DNA from: Diplonema japonicum
Lineage: Eukaryota > Euglenozoa > Diplonemea > Diplonemida > Diplonemidae
Reading direction: 5' to 3'
Length of the DNA stretch: 64,000 nucleotides
Assembly (NCBI GenBank): GCA_964019335.1
Contig: OZ025736.1
Location: forward strand, 344,492-408,491
This document shows, piece after piece, positions 33,585 through 42,890 of the stretch (positions are counted from its first letter, which is position 1; every line of letters starts with the position of its first letter). Made by a program: the position numbers and the translations under genes. The notes beneath the pieces are model-generated. The model saw nothing but the letters and a program-made list of their open reading frames with translations. It was not told the origin of the DNA and made no database searches.

Positions 33585-34628
33585 TTAGTTTTTTTCCCAA
33601 TTTTTTAAGTGTGCATCCAGTTCGTCCTCTGTCATCGCGTGGACCCCTTCGTTGGGGCCTGGTCGTGCTTTACCTTCTTCCTGTTCTTCCTCCTCTTCTT
33701 CTTCTTCCTCTTCAGTCGACGATTTTTCAAAGTCCGACCTGGGCAACGTGAGGTTCGGCTGCGTTTTGGCAAACAACGAGTATGAAGCCGGCTCTTCCTG
33801 TTCCTCCCCGACTGGCGAGGTAGAGGTCCCTTGGTACGTAGACGCCAGACCGGTAGCCTCATAAGAGTCGGATAAAGGACTGGTAGGTTCTTCAGCCTCT
33901 TTCTGCATAGGGCTGATAGGAGCAGTCTCAGAAGGCGTATGCGGGGTAGGCGACATAAGTGGAGGCGGCTCTGCACTTGATGTAGGTGACACCTGCGCAA
34001 GGTTCTTCGACGTCATAGGCCGGCCTTTGTTTGTGATACCCGGTTCGATAAGACCGTATTTACTACCGCCCTCAGACATTGCAAGGTGACCAATGTCTTC
34101 TTCCGGAAACCAGTTTCGCCACGTTGAAGGTCCGCCAGGTGCGGATTTGACAGATGCGAGGAGAAGGATTGCATCGTTGTCGTCTGTGTTGTCATCGGCT
34201 GGGTTTTCCTCGGGTGGCTTTTCCTTTTCAGCTTTCTTTTTGAACACGTGGAGCATGTGGCATGTATCTGCTTTTTCGCAATGGCCGTGTAAGAAGTAGC
34301 TGCATCTTGGGACAGGCATGGGCAGCTTCCATTTAGCTAAGCATGTTCTGCATTGAAGGATTTTTGCGTGTCTTCGAGTTCTTACGTCATCCCAAGCGTT
34401 GTGGTCGCAGGGCCTGACCATCTCGGGGGGTGCCCGTCCGTTCTTTACCATCTGGTCCACTTCATCGTCGTCGTCTTTCTGTACCGCTGCTGGGGGGCCT
34501 CTGTTTCCTTTGTACCCTCCCTTCTTCCCCTTTTTGCCGCCTTTGAACCCTTTCCCTTTCCCTTTACCCTTTCCAAATGAAGGTCCATGACCTTTTCCCT
34601 CTCCCTTAGAATGCGACACGGCAGACAT
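33585..34628 (-). CDS. CCCH zinc-finger protein with Gly/Lys-rich N-terminus
   Basis: Single exon, 347 aa; ATG at 34628, stop TAA. Residues about 8-45 are Gly/Lys repeats (GKGKGKGFKGGKKGKKGG) typical of RNA-binding tails. Residues about 83-110 hold a CDHNAWDDVR...LQCRTCLAKW motif, and a CCCH finger follows immediately (RCSYFLHGHCEKADTCHMLHV, spacing C-x7-C-x5-C-x3-H). As far as I recall, similar Cys/Trp motifs precede CCCH fingers in many kinetoplastid regulators. The remainder is Ser/Pro/Glu-rich and probably disordered, with an acidic run near 313-323. Inferred role: post-transcriptional regulator of mRNA, common in organisms without gene-by-gene promoter control. Target unknown. Confidence 0.72.
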   Translation of the reverse strand: MSAVSHSKGEGKGHGPSFGKGKGKGKGFKGGKKGKKGGYKGNRGPPAAVQKDDDDEVDQMVKNGRAPPEMVRPCDHNAWDDVRTRRHAKILQCRTCLAKWKLPMPVPRCSYFLHGHCEKADTCHMLHVFKKKAEKEKPPEENPADDNTDDNDAILLLASVKSAPGGPSTWRNWFPEEDIGHLAMSEGGSKYGLIEPGITNKGRPMTSKNLAQVSPTSSAEPPPLMSPTPHTPSETAPISPMQKEAEEPTSPLSDSYEATGLASTYQGTSTSPVGEEQEEPASYSLFAKTQPNLTLPRSDFEKSSTEEEEEEEEEEQEEGKARPGPNEGVHAMTEDELDAHLKNWEKN

Positions 34629-35183
34629 TTTATGTATATGGGTTAGGGAGCGTGTAGAGGGGGGGAGGGGGAGGGGGTGGGGTGGGTTGGGGGACCCCCT
34701 TTTTTTTTTTTTCCCCGAAAAAAAAAGAAGAAAAAAAAAAAAAAAAAAAAAAGCGGAGAGGGGGAGAGGTCAGGAAAAGAATAAAAAAATAAAAAAGCAG
34801 GATCATATAATTTTATACTGTATGGAACTGGAGGTTTTTCTTTTTCGTTTATCTTTCTTTGGGGGGGGGGGGGGGGGGGTTGAGCTTTTTTTTTGGTTTC
34901 TCTTTTTTTTTTTTTGAGTGCCTGAAGCTCCAGGAAAACTGTGGGGAAAAGGAAGGGGAGGGAAAAAAAAAACACAAAGGATCCACCAAATATAATAAAA
35001 GAAGGGGATGAATATTAAAAAAAAAAAAGAATTTCTTTTTTTTTTTTCCACGTCACACATCGCCAACTACTCTCTTCCCCCCTCCCCCTTTTTTTTCTCT
35101 TTTTTTTTCTTCTTCTTCATAGTGATTGTGATTGAGCAGAAGGTCAGAGAGGAGATAAGAAAAAAATAATATAAAAGATAAAG

Positions 35184-35250
35184 GGGGCCAGTGTTGGCGG
35201 CGCCCTGTACTTAATAACAGGAGGCGCACCTCGGCCGAGCTGTAGATTCG
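35184..35250 (+). repeat. Dispersed repeat family D, copy 2
   Basis: GGCGCCCTGTACTTAATAAC, then AGGAGGCGCACCTCGGCC, then GAGCTGTAG; matches 9769-9842. The GCGCC-CTGT and ACAG-GAGGCGC arms can pair as a hairpin around ACTTAATA. Confidence 0.6.
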
Positions 35251-35703
35251 AGGAAGCTACTTTCTCTCAATTCAACTTTCAAAGAAAAGGCGATTTTGTG
35301 TGCAATAAAGTTTTGAAACTTGTCATTCCGTCTGGAGAGGGAGGAGGGAGGGGGTTCGCACTTAATGAGTACCGTACTTTCATATATTCTTTTTTTTTTT
35401 TTTTTTGCGAAGGTATTTATTTATTTCTTTACTTGCTTCCTCCTGTACCTGCACATCCAAAGAACAAAAGAGGGGAAAAAAGAAGTGAGAAAAAAAAACA
35501 AAACAAAAAAAGGGAGACGATAGTTTCCCCCCCCCCTTTTTTCTTTTCTTTATATTTTTTTACATGGGGACGATAGGTAGTCCCCCCCTTTTTTTTCTTT
35601 GTTTTTTTTTTTTTTTTTTCTTCTCACCATACTGGGAGAATTACTTTTTAGGGATTAAAACGTGAAAACGCTTTTCTTTTTTTTTTTTTTTTTTTTTTTT
35701 AAA

Positions 35704-35795
35704 TACTGTAAAACGAAAAACTCCCGGACGGAAAAATGTCCGAGTTTTTTTGGCGTCCGGGAATTTTTCCGTCCGACATTATTCGTTTTACAGTA
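35704..35795. mobile_element. Short palindromic MITE-like element with TA borders
   Basis: Nearly the whole 92 bp folds on itself: 14-bp perfect terminal repeats TACTGTAAAACGAA (35704-35717 and 35782-35795), and a second pairing of CGGACGGAAAAAT with its complement further in. If TA is the duplicated target, the element proper is CTGTAAAAC...GTTTTACAG at 35706-35793, as in Tc1/mariner-derived MITEs. No coding content. Confidence 0.72.
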
Positions 35796-35841
35796 CTAAT
35801 ATAAAACATCCTCCCAGAAGAAAAAAAAAAAAATTCCTCCA

Positions 35842-36294
35842 TCAAGACATGACACAACAGTACTTAGATGGGGGGGTTAATTTATCTACAATCTCAGGTG
35901 CATCGTCAGCAGTGATACCCAAAGAGGGATCTATGTGGTGGAAGTGCAGAGGTGGCAGATCCAACGGCGCATCGTCGACAGCGACCCACTTCACAAGGTT
36001 GCATTGCTTCACATAAGCTAATACCTCATCCTCCCGGGTAGTACCAAGCACAGGGGTGCAACCAACATGGGATGGAAGCCCACATTTTAAGAGTTTCTCG
36101 CGTATTTCCTGTTCAGAGGTTCCCCGCCAGCTTGTAGATAACACGATTTGTGCATCCAGCGTTTTCACCAAAAATTTTAAAATGCTCACGGCACTTTCCA
36201 ACCAGAACTCGGTGGCGTCCGCCCTGTCCTCTTCAAGAGGACGCATCACACCATCGATGTCGAGAAATATCGTGGCACCCGGTCCCACGGACAT
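35842..36294 (-). CDS. Small HAD-family (Swiss-army-knife type) phosphatase-like protein with CaaX end
   Basis: Single exon, 150 aa, ATG at 36294. HAD motif I is FLDIDGVMRP (nucleophile Asp near residue 11), motif II LSTSWRG, and the acidic motif IV VAVDDAP. There is no large cap domain. This arrangement matches the HAD-domain Swiss-army-knife RNA-repair-like family found in bacteria and protists; substrate unknown. The last residues are KYCCVMS, so the protein ends Cys-Val-Met-Ser, a consensus CaaX box for farnesylation with a preceding Cys that could be palmitoylated. Attachment to a membrane is therefore likely. The catalytic residues appear intact. The downstream gap to the MITE is under 50 bp. 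Confidence 0.8.
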   Translation of the reverse strand: MSVGPGATIFLDIDGVMRPLEEDRADATEFWLESAVSILKFLVKTLDAQIVLSTSWRGTSEQEIREKLLKCGLPSHVGCTPVLGTTREDEVLAYVKQCNLVKWVAVDDAPLDLPPLHFHHIDPSLGITADDAPEIVDKLTPPSKYCCVMS

Positions 36295-36398
36295 TCATTT
36301 CCTGGAAAACGGTGTATTTTTTTTTTTTTTTTTTTTTTATTTCCCGACAAAAAAAAAAAAAAAAAAATTCTTTTTTTGGAGAAAATTGGAAAAAATTC

Positions 36399-38165
36399 TC
36401 ATAAACCGTATGCCCTCGAGTAGTAGTTTCGCCGTCCATCTCTCTTCGTTCCTTTTTTAAGCGGGGGGAGCGTCGGGCTCTTCATTGCATCGAACACAGC
36501 GTTGGACAGCTCTTGGTACACAACGCCAACAGGTTCCGGTTGGGGTACTGAGGTGAGACTGTAAGCCTTCCGTAGTTTCAAATGCTCAATCTCTTGTTGA
36601 ACCTCCTTAAGACGCAGGGTGAGCTGTTTTTGACGAGATCGAAGATGTGCACCGGGAGGGGTAGCGGGCCGTGCCCTTGCAGGCTGTTTCGGTGTTAAAA
36701 CTGAAAAGTTCACGGGGCCCTTTTTCTTCGGTTTCACCCCGAAGTAGTGCAGATTGTGTAGAACGTTTCCAACGTCAAGCACAGCTCCCAATCTTAAAAG
36801 GACACTTCTCCTTTCCTTCGCGTCTTCGGGAAGGCCGTGTTCAACACCGCCAAACCATATTTTCCCCTTCCGGACTTCGGTTTTATCGATGTCCTTTACC
36901 TTGCCGTGTGTTAGAAGCTGTGCTTTACCGGGTACTACTTTGATTTCTATGTTCCGAGAGGGGCCGGTTTTTGTGGTGTATTTCACAGTAAACACAACTT
37001 GCTTTGTTGCCGAAGTGTCTTTTGCTAGGTCGTCCTTCTTGCGACGCTTTGCCGCCTCAGAGCTGCTGATGAGCTTCGGAAGCTCGCTTGCATTCACTTC
37101 TTTTTTATCGTATCTTTCAAGAAGTGTGAAGACCTTGTTGTACAGTTCGTCAGTCCATTGTTTCGTGCCTTGTTTCAAGACACCCCCTCGGCTCGGAGTC
37201 ATGTTGAGCAGACGGATTTCTTCTGGCGTGGTTTTTACAAAATCGGGAGGGGTGTCCCCCCGCAGCTCGGCTTGTCTTGCCGCGGTTGTTTTCAACTTCG
37301 CCACCCGGAGCAGTTCTTGTTCCAACTGCGTGACATCATTCACATGCTTTGCCCATTGCTGTGTTGTGCTGCGGGGTGATGGCGACGCTGTTTCCCTTAA
37401 AGGAGACAGTGCACGTTCAGCTTCCATAGCAGTGCGTCCTCTTGACGCTGATTTGTCGGCCTTTAGCAACCGGTCGATTTCTTTCTCAAAATGTTCGGTT
37501 TTCTTCTGGATGTCCTTGCTTGTTTTGTGGGTTATCACGGCCTCTTCCGCGGTTTTCAACTCCTCCAGAATCTGTAGCTTTGCAGATGGGTCTGTTTCTT
37601 TCGCTGCCTTTTCCCTCAAGGACGCTGCGGCGGCGATGAGCGCAGCTTTTGTTTTTCGAATTTCGTTTAGTTCTGTGCTGACGTGGTCCAGCTGTTTTCT
37701 GTTCGCTTCTTCTTGCTTGATACGGTGGGTGTGTTCTTCCATCATTTGCTGTCGTGAGTATTTTGCGCGTATTGATTTGAGCTCTTGTTTCTGTCCTGTC
37801 TCATGAAGTTGTCGGGTTTTTGTGTTTTTTCGCTGTGAGATTTCAGCCCTCCAGCCTCTTATTCTTCGTTCCTCGTCTCTGGTCAGTTTTACGCATGTTG
37901 TTTGCTCCGTCTTGTTGAGATCCCTTTCCATGTTTTCCAGTTTTTCGTGCAAGTTGAGGACGTCCTCGCCCAGTTCTTGGTGCGCTCCTACGTTGCCGTC
38001 TTCCTTTGCAACGCGCATTTTTTCGGTTTTGTCTCTTATCTCTGTCTTGACCGCCTTCACCTCCTCGCGATAGGTCTTTCTCCTTTCTCTCCGCTCCTCT
38101 TCATATTTCTCGACAAGTTTCTCCTTCTCCAATGCCTTGCACAGAAATTCCTTGTCACTCACCAT
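36399..38165 (-). CDS. Coiled-coil protein of unknown function
   Basis: Single exon, 588 aa, ATG at 38165. Residues about 1-270 are Lys/Glu/Arg-rich with heptads, predicted coiled coil by eye. A segment around 415-500 looks folded: KQVVFTVKYTTKTGPSRNIE, then KIWFGGVEHGLPEDAKERRS and VGNVLHNLHYFGV. A second short coiled coil is at about 525-545, and the end is basic. I do not recognise a family. A cytoskeletal or flagellar role would fit the composition but is only a guess. A polypyrimidine tract ending CACCACAG lies 13 nt before the ATG and would suit trans-splicing. Confidence 0.7.
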   Translation of the reverse strand: MVSDKEFLCKALEKEKLVEKYEEERRERRKTYREEVKAVKTEIRDKTEKMRVAKEDGNVGAHQELGEDVLNLHEKLENMERDLNKTEQTTCVKLTRDEERRIRGWRAEISQRKNTKTRQLHETGQKQELKSIRAKYSRQQMMEEHTHRIKQEEANRKQLDHVSTELNEIRKTKAALIAAAASLREKAAKETDPSAKLQILEELKTAEEAVITHKTSKDIQKKTEHFEKEIDRLLKADKSASRGRTAMEAERALSPLRETASPSPRSTTQQWAKHVNDVTQLEQELLRVAKLKTTAARQAELRGDTPPDFVKTTPEEIRLLNMTPSRGGVLKQGTKQWTDELYNKVFTLLERYDKKEVNASELPKLISSSEAAKRRKKDDLAKDTSATKQVVFTVKYTTKTGPSRNIEIKVVPGKAQLLTHGKVKDIDKTEVRKGKIWFGGVEHGLPEDAKERRSVLLRLGAVLDVGNVLHNLHYFGVKPKKKGPVNFSVLTPKQPARARPATPPGAHLRSRQKQLTLRLKEVQQEIEHLKLRKAYSLTSVPQPEPVGVVYQELSNAVFDAMKSPTLPPLKKGTKRDGRRNYYSRAYGL

Positions 38166-38190
38166 AATTTCATCTACCTGTGGTGAGAAT
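38166..38190 (-). promoter_or_regulatory. Putative trans-splice acceptor before the coiled-coil gene
   Basis: On the minus strand the sequence reads CTCGATTCTCACCACAG then GTAGATGAAATT and the ATG. A pyrimidine-rich tract and AG this near the start fits spliced-leader addition. An upstream coding exon is the alternative. Confidence 0.35.
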
Positions 38191-38209
38191 CGAGGTTTTT
38201 TAGAAGAAG

Positions 38210-38243
<34 letters not shown>

Positions 38244-38299
38244 CGACGCGTTTGAAAAAGCATCTGGGAGAAGAATGAAAAAAAAAAAAAAAAAAAAAA

Positions 38300-40016
38300 G
38301 GGAAAAACACCATTCACGGTAAGCAAATAACTTTTTTCCACCGTTTCCTTAAACCTAAAATTTGTTTTCCACCAAGTACGGTAACCTGTAACTTTTTTCC
38401 ACCAAGTACGGTAACCACAACTTTTTTTCCACCGTTACTGTAATCATCATGTTATCATCAAGTTTTTCCCTTATGCAACTACAAACTTTTTTTCCACCAA
38501 ACACGGTAACCTGTATCATTTTTATGCCTGATTAGGGTTTATCATAAAATGTAGTATGAGGTGCAAAAATAATGATGGCATGGCAAAATTAAAGGAAAAA
38601 GACCCCAGGCGGGAGGGGAGGGGGAAGGGGGGGGACTACCCTGAAGGCTGGGTCTTCAACTGGGAAAGAACTTCGAGGAGTAACTGGGACTGAACCCCAC
38701 CAGTTGAGAAATGGGGGTTCCTGAAGGTTGCAGCATTGTGCCCAATCTTTCTGCATTTGCTGCACATATTCTTCCCCTCCCCCTCACTCCGCTTCCTCTT
38801 CGCCGGCCTGCCTATTTGTGACTTTGTCACGAAGGGGGGCGAGGGGTGGAGGAGTACATCAGACGCCATGCAGAGACCTTGAGAGGTCTGACGTGCCTTT
38901 TGAAACCTTTCGGGCCACAGCGCAGATGTGGACACAAGGTATACCCAACACCTGCAGCTCACAGCAAGTGCACCCAATTCTCCCATGTGCCCATTCTGCG
39001 TACTTAGCGGAATTGATTTCCCTTACGTCAAAAACAGCCTCTTCCAGGTCGCTGACGTCGTGGGCGCACCACAACTTGGAGCGGTTGTACGCCTTCCCTA
39101 CCTTCTCGGCAGAGTCGGGTATTCGATCTTCCGTGGAGGTGATCATTTTCGCGTCCCTAAGGCGGATCCACTCATACAAGAAAGGATGTTTAGGCCACGT
39201 GCCTCACGCAAAACCTGGGAAAGTAAGGTACGAAATTTGATACCTTGTTGTGGCTCTCGACAAAATTCGTCGAACAGTCCCCGAAGGTGCAGACTGGAAC
39301 ATGTGTGCCCAGTGCTCCAAGGGCTCAGCCAATAAGTACTTGAGCACGGCTTTGCCCATTTGAGTGTTCTCAACCTTTCTTTTGTTTCAAACGGGCAAAA
39401 GTTAAAATACCTCGTCTCTGGCTTTCTTGAAGTTATCTTGCGAAATAGCTTTCAGAAAAGGTTCTTCCCATTGGTTCTGAACCCCGGTTGGGCCTGCACG
39501 TTCCCCCCAAGGTGCACACAGCACCTACCGATGTGGCAGTCCTTGGACTCCTTCTTGAGGACCTTTTCGGGGCCTTTCTGCAGGTATTCTTACTTTGCCC
39601 ATCTTGAAATGAGAAAAAAAAAAGGTTGCAAATACTCGAAAATACAAAAAAAAGATCCAAAATTTTCGAAAAACTAAAAATGGGAACAATAGAAAGGTTT
39701 CATGGGAAAGTGTAAAAAAAGTTCTGGGTTACCGCGAATGGTGGGAAAAAAGTTTTGGGTTTCCATACTTGGTGGAAAAAAAGTTATGGGTTTCCGTACT
39801 TGGTGGGAAAAAAGTTCTAGTTACCGTACTTGGTGGAAAAAAAGTTGTGGGTTACCGTGGATGGTGGAAAAAAAGTTCCTACATGGTTTAGTGGAAATAA
39901 GATTAGGTTACCAGTGGAAACTTTATTAAAAAAAACCGTTTTGGTGGAAAAAAAAGTTATGATTACCGTACTTGGTGGAAAAAAGTTATTTGCTTACCGT
40001 GAACGGTGTTTTTCTC
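38300..40016 (-). mobile_element. Degenerate Mutator-like (MULE) transposon
   Basis: Terminal inverted repeats of 43 bp at 38300-38342 and 39974-40016 agree at 41 positions. Inside them, a subterminal unit containing CCACCAAGTACGGTAACC repeats about three times on the left (38350-38510). Its complement, GGTTACCGTACTTGGTGG-like, repeats about six times on the right (39720-39980). Minus-strand transposase remnants lie at 39290-39200 (SWIM-upstream region), 39179-38859 (CTCCELQVLGIPCVHICA, a SWIM zinc finger) and 38820-38636 (GRPAKRKR, then a CCHC-like CSKCRKIGHNAATF in which the last Cys is Phe). Frame changes and a large deletion make it inactive. The element sits between two A runs, which may be its target duplication. 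Confidence 0.87.
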
Positions 40017-40082
40017 AAAAAAAAAAAAAAAGCTTTTTTTTTTTTTGTTCCGTTAATAGATAATTTCTGTGACTTCTCGTTT

Positions 40083-41066
40083 TCACACCAAGGTCTGCGA
40101 GCTATACTGTGTGAACAGTCTGTCGATATCCAGAGGGTCTCCGGAGATGCTCTCGGGCTCCTTCTTACTGCCGTTGGTTTCTTGGGGTTGCTGCGTGAGG
40201 AGTTGTTGGGAATACGCAATTTCCTCCTCGCGAAGCCGTTTTCTTGTGGACGCCATGTCTTTTTTCACTTTTTTCCGCTCGTACTGTTCCCTGTCTCGCA
40301 TCATCTTTTTGGAGTGGAGGACTAAAGCAGTCCATGAGAGAGGCTCCGCACAGGACGGGCACGGAGGGTTGTTCTTGGGGATGACAGATTTTTCCGATTC
40401 AGGCCCGGTGTTGAGGGAGAAATACCTCGCAAAACACGGTGGGTGCGAAATAAGCGTGCAGCTGGAGGCGGAGCAAAGAAGCGTCTCTTGAGAGGGAACC
40501 TTGCCCTCGCAAAAATAACAGATTTCCGTTAGTTTTTCAAAAGCCTCGTCTTGCTGAGATGTGTACACTCTGTGCTTGTTCAGAGTGTCCCACGAACCGT
40601 ACTCAAAGAGGAGCTGGTCAGGGTGCGAAGGGAGGGAAGCGTGTTTTTTCACAGCCTTTTCAGATAGCCTCTCGAACCGATCCTGCAGGAACACGTGAAG
40701 TGTCAGACTAAGCCCAGCCCACGGGGGGCACAGCAACAAGTGTCTTAAGATGGCTATTTTATCTGCTACGTGTAGGAGGTTTCCCTTCATCCCTTCAACG
40801 CGGTCTCGTAGAACCTTTGCCTTTTTCGGGTTCTGCCACGCCCACTCGAATTGCAACGCCGTGATTTTCGCGGGAAATCCGTGCACGCAGAACACCATTC
40901 TCCACGGGCGCTTGCGTCTTGTTTGTGCTGCTCCGTTCGGCAGCTCACCGTTGTGCTGCTTTATCCTCGTCTCAGGGTTGCACGTGAATCCGATATAGCT
41001 GAATTCCGGCCATTTAGGGTTCTCGCACTCTAGACAGTACACCGCGTAGAACCCTGCATCAGACAT
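40083..41066 (-). CDS. SLX1: SLX1 structure-specific endonuclease
   Basis: Single exon, 327 aa, ATG at 41066. The GIY-YIG nuclease domain covers about 5-95: FYAVY, YIGFT, Arg34 in TRIKQHNGE and the catalytic Glu74 in ALQFEWAW, all intact. The helix-rich linker that follows is normal for the family. A C-terminal zinc-binding RING/PHD-type domain lies at about 186-250 (CYFCEGK, then CSASSCTLISHPPC, then CPSCAEPLSW). The last 70 residues are charged and variable. Known role: with SLX4, resolves Holliday junctions and branched DNA, cutting 5' flaps. The neighbouring phosphatase is 80 bp away. Confidence 0.95.
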   Translation of the reverse strand: MSDAGFYAVYCLECENPKWPEFSYIGFTCNPETRIKQHNGELPNGAAQTRRKRPWRMVFCVHGFPAKITALQFEWAWQNPKKAKVLRDRVEGMKGNLLHVADKIAILRHLLLCPPWAGLSLTLHVFLQDRFERLSEKAVKKHASLPSHPDQLLFEYGSWDTLNKHRVYTSQQDEAFEKLTEICYFCEGKVPSQETLLCSASSCTLISHPPCFARYFSLNTGPESEKSVIPKNNPPCPSCAEPLSWTALVLHSKKMMRDREQYERKKVKKDMASTRKRLREEEIAYSQQLLTQQPQETNGSKKEPESISGDPLDIDRLFTQYSSQTLV

Positions 41067-41100
41067 CCTGTCGGGGGGGGGGGGGGGGGGGGGGGGGGGT
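41067..41100 (-). promoter_or_regulatory. Putative trans-splice acceptor of SLX1
   Basis: The minus strand shows a run of about 28 C residues, then GACAG, one G and the ATG. A pyrimidine run followed directly by AG is what spliced-leader acceptors look like. It would leave a one-base untranslated leader besides the spliced leader. Confidence 0.4.
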
Positions 41101-41146
41101 GGACAAACATAAAAAAAAAGAAAAAAAAAATTCCTCCCTTTTTTCA

Positions 41147-42031
41147 TCAACGTGTTCCAAGAGAGACCAAATCAGCGACGCCCTCAGACACATAAGTAGG
41201 TTTGGCGTCTGATCCATCGACATCGCACTCCTTCTGAAACCCCGTGAGGACAAGCAAGGTGTCGATCCCAGCAGCTTGCCCAAAACGGATGTCAGTGTCA
41301 ATCCTGTCGCCGACCATCAGGGTGGTCGCGGGGGAAATAGACGGGAAGGCTTTCTCGATGATGGAGAACAAGAGCGGGTTGGGTTTACCGCAAACAGCGG
41401 ATGGAGGTTGGGTGGTGTTCGCAGTAATGGCAGCTGAGAGAGCAGCGGCCTCAGGCATCGCCTTACCATTGATAGGGATCACAGCGTCCGGGTTGGTTAG
41501 GACATGGAGGGGGTAAGTACCGTCTGGTTTCGCAGTGCGAAGATGTACAATTGCACGGGCGAGCTTTACCATTGAAAAACCAAAGTCCATTCCCACTACT
41601 ACAGCGTCTACTGGGCCAACATCTTTGCCAGCCTCCTCGTCTGGGTTGTAAATTTTGTCAGATGGGTCAGATGTAACTTCTGCTACTTTTTCCAGTTCGT
41701 TTTGAAGTCCGTTTTGACCGATCATGTAAATTTTTTTCACGGATCCCAGGCTTTCCAGGTATTTTGCTGTCGCGTAGCCTGATGAGAAGACCTCTTCTTC
41801 CTTCACGGTGATGCCCATCTTCGCAAACTTTGCGACGTACTCTGACCTGTCCTTCGTGCTGTTGTTCGACACGAAAAGGACGCGCTTCCCCGTGTCCTGC
41901 AGCTCCTTGATCGCCTCCTTAACCCCCTCCAACGGAGCGGCACCACACCATATGACTCCGTCACAGTCAAACAGAAACGTTTCGTACTTTGCGAGGAGCT
42001 CCTTGGCTGCCTCGGTGGTTGTGATCTTCAT
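41147..42031 (-). CDS. HAD-superfamily phosphoglycolate/4-nitrophenyl phosphatase-like enzyme
   Basis: Single exon, 294 aa. Start chosen at MKITTTEAA (42031), because the frame upstream is only poly-lysine from an A run after MSGKKK. HAD IIA layout: motif I FLFDCDGVIW (Asp nucleophile and Asp general acid), motif II FVSNNST, the cap carrying VVVGMDFGFS, motif III Lys in CGKPNPLLF, and motif IV MVGDRIDTDIRFG. All catalytic residues are present. Family activity is hydrolysis of 2-phosphoglycolate, pyridoxal phosphate or related small phosphates; the substrate cannot be told from the sequence. Cytosolic location is likely, as no signal peptide is visible. Confidence 0.9.
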   Translation of the reverse strand: MKITTTEAAKELLAKYETFLFDCDGVIWCGAAPLEGVKEAIKELQDTGKRVLFVSNNSTKDRSEYVAKFAKMGITVKEEEVFSSGYATAKYLESLGSVKKIYMIGQNGLQNELEKVAEVTSDPSDKIYNPDEEAGKDVGPVDAVVVGMDFGFSMVKLARAIVHLRTAKPDGTYPLHVLTNPDAVIPINGKAMPEAAALSAAITANTTQPPSAVCGKPNPLLFSIIEKAFPSISPATTLMVGDRIDTDIRFGQAAGIDTLLVLTGFQKECDVDGSDAKPTYVSEGVADLVSLGTR

Positions 42032-42064
<33 letters not shown>

Positions 42065-42565
42065 CCTTTTTTTTTTTTTTCCCGACATATTTTTTTTTTG
42101 AAAAATAGAAAGAAAGAAAGAGAGAAAAATATCATTACGTTCTGTGTGAAGAGGGGAGAGAGAAAAAAAAAAAAAATTCTTTTTCTCTTTTTTTAAAAAT
42201 TGGGATAAAGCGCTCCATATTCGCTAAGTGACCCGCCCTATGTCCCAAAGGGGTTATAGGGGGCTATAGGGGAAAAAATGTCAAAAATGCCCAAAGGTTC
42301 ATTGAATTCTTTTTTTTCAAAAAATCCATGTGTCGAACATGAAAGAACGGTGAGTTCCAAGGAAGTTCCAAAAAGATTTTTCCAAAAAAAAAAAATATTG
42401 GGGGCCAACCAAAATGACCTTGGAAGTCGCCATTTTGGGTTTTGGCCATTTTTGCCAAACTTTTGCAACTGGGCACTTTTCCCTTTGAAAACATGGTTAA
42501 CAGGGTTCGATCCCAGAAGCCAGCATCTTCCTGACCAGTAGTTCAGCCGAAAATATTTTCGAAGG

Positions 42566-42634
42566 CATAGTAGTCTAGTTGGGGGGGCTTTGCCCTGTAC
42601 CTAGGCGAAGCGGGTTCAAACCCCACTCCAGCGG
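42566..42634 (+). other. tRNA-like segment 1 (not called as a functional tRNA)
   Basis: A-box-like TAGTCTAGTTGG, then a long hairpin GCTTTGCC...GGCGAAGC with loop CTGTACCTA, then a T-arm-like GGGTTCAAACCCC. The acceptor stem does not close well and the anticodon stem is too long, so this is probably a tRNA-derived Pol III element. Confidence 0.45.
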
Positions 42635-42811
42635 ATTTTTTAAGGCTCACCACAGGGGACTTATTCTGTGTTTATTCATCACAGTGTTGATGGGCTGAGG
42701 CGCGGCGTGAGTGCGTATCGCGGAGGACATCTGGTGTGGAAAGAAGGGACCTACTCCACTCACTATGCAGGATGCCTGAGTAAAGATGGGGGGTCAGAGT
42801 TTTGAATTCCT

Positions 42812-42890
42812 GTGTGGTAGAGTGGTTACTGTGCTCACCTGTCAGGCCCCCTTGTTCCAGGAGTCGCGGGTTCGAATCCCGACGCAGTGC
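42812..42890 (+). other. tRNA-like segment 2 (not called as a functional tRNA)
   Basis: A-box-like TGGTAGAGTGGTTA and a canonical T-arm GGGTTCGAATCCCG about 50 nt apart, followed by a T run that could end Pol III transcription. D-stem and acceptor stem pairing is poor. Confidence 0.45.

Larger units (their letters stand above)
34629..35841. other. Spacer with family D repeat and a palindromic MITE
   Basis: About 1.2 kb without a gene. Homopolymers are frequent. Repeat family D copy 2 lies at 35184-35250, and a 92-bp inverted-repeat element at 35704-35795. Confidence 0.65.

Noticed and set aside
36754-37806. 350-codon plus-strand frame rich in Ser and Phe
   Set aside because: Antisense shadow of the coiled-coil gene; Lys/Glu codons read backwards give Phe/Ser/Leu.
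42032-42088. Upstream start MSGKKK... for the HAD phosphatase
   Set aside because: It would add only a poly-Lys stretch from an A run. The family normally starts close to the first Asp motif, as with MKITTTEAA.
42812-42890. Functional class II tRNA gene
   Set aside because: A and B boxes fit, but acceptor and D stems pair poorly and no clear anticodon loop can be drawn; kept as tRNA-like.
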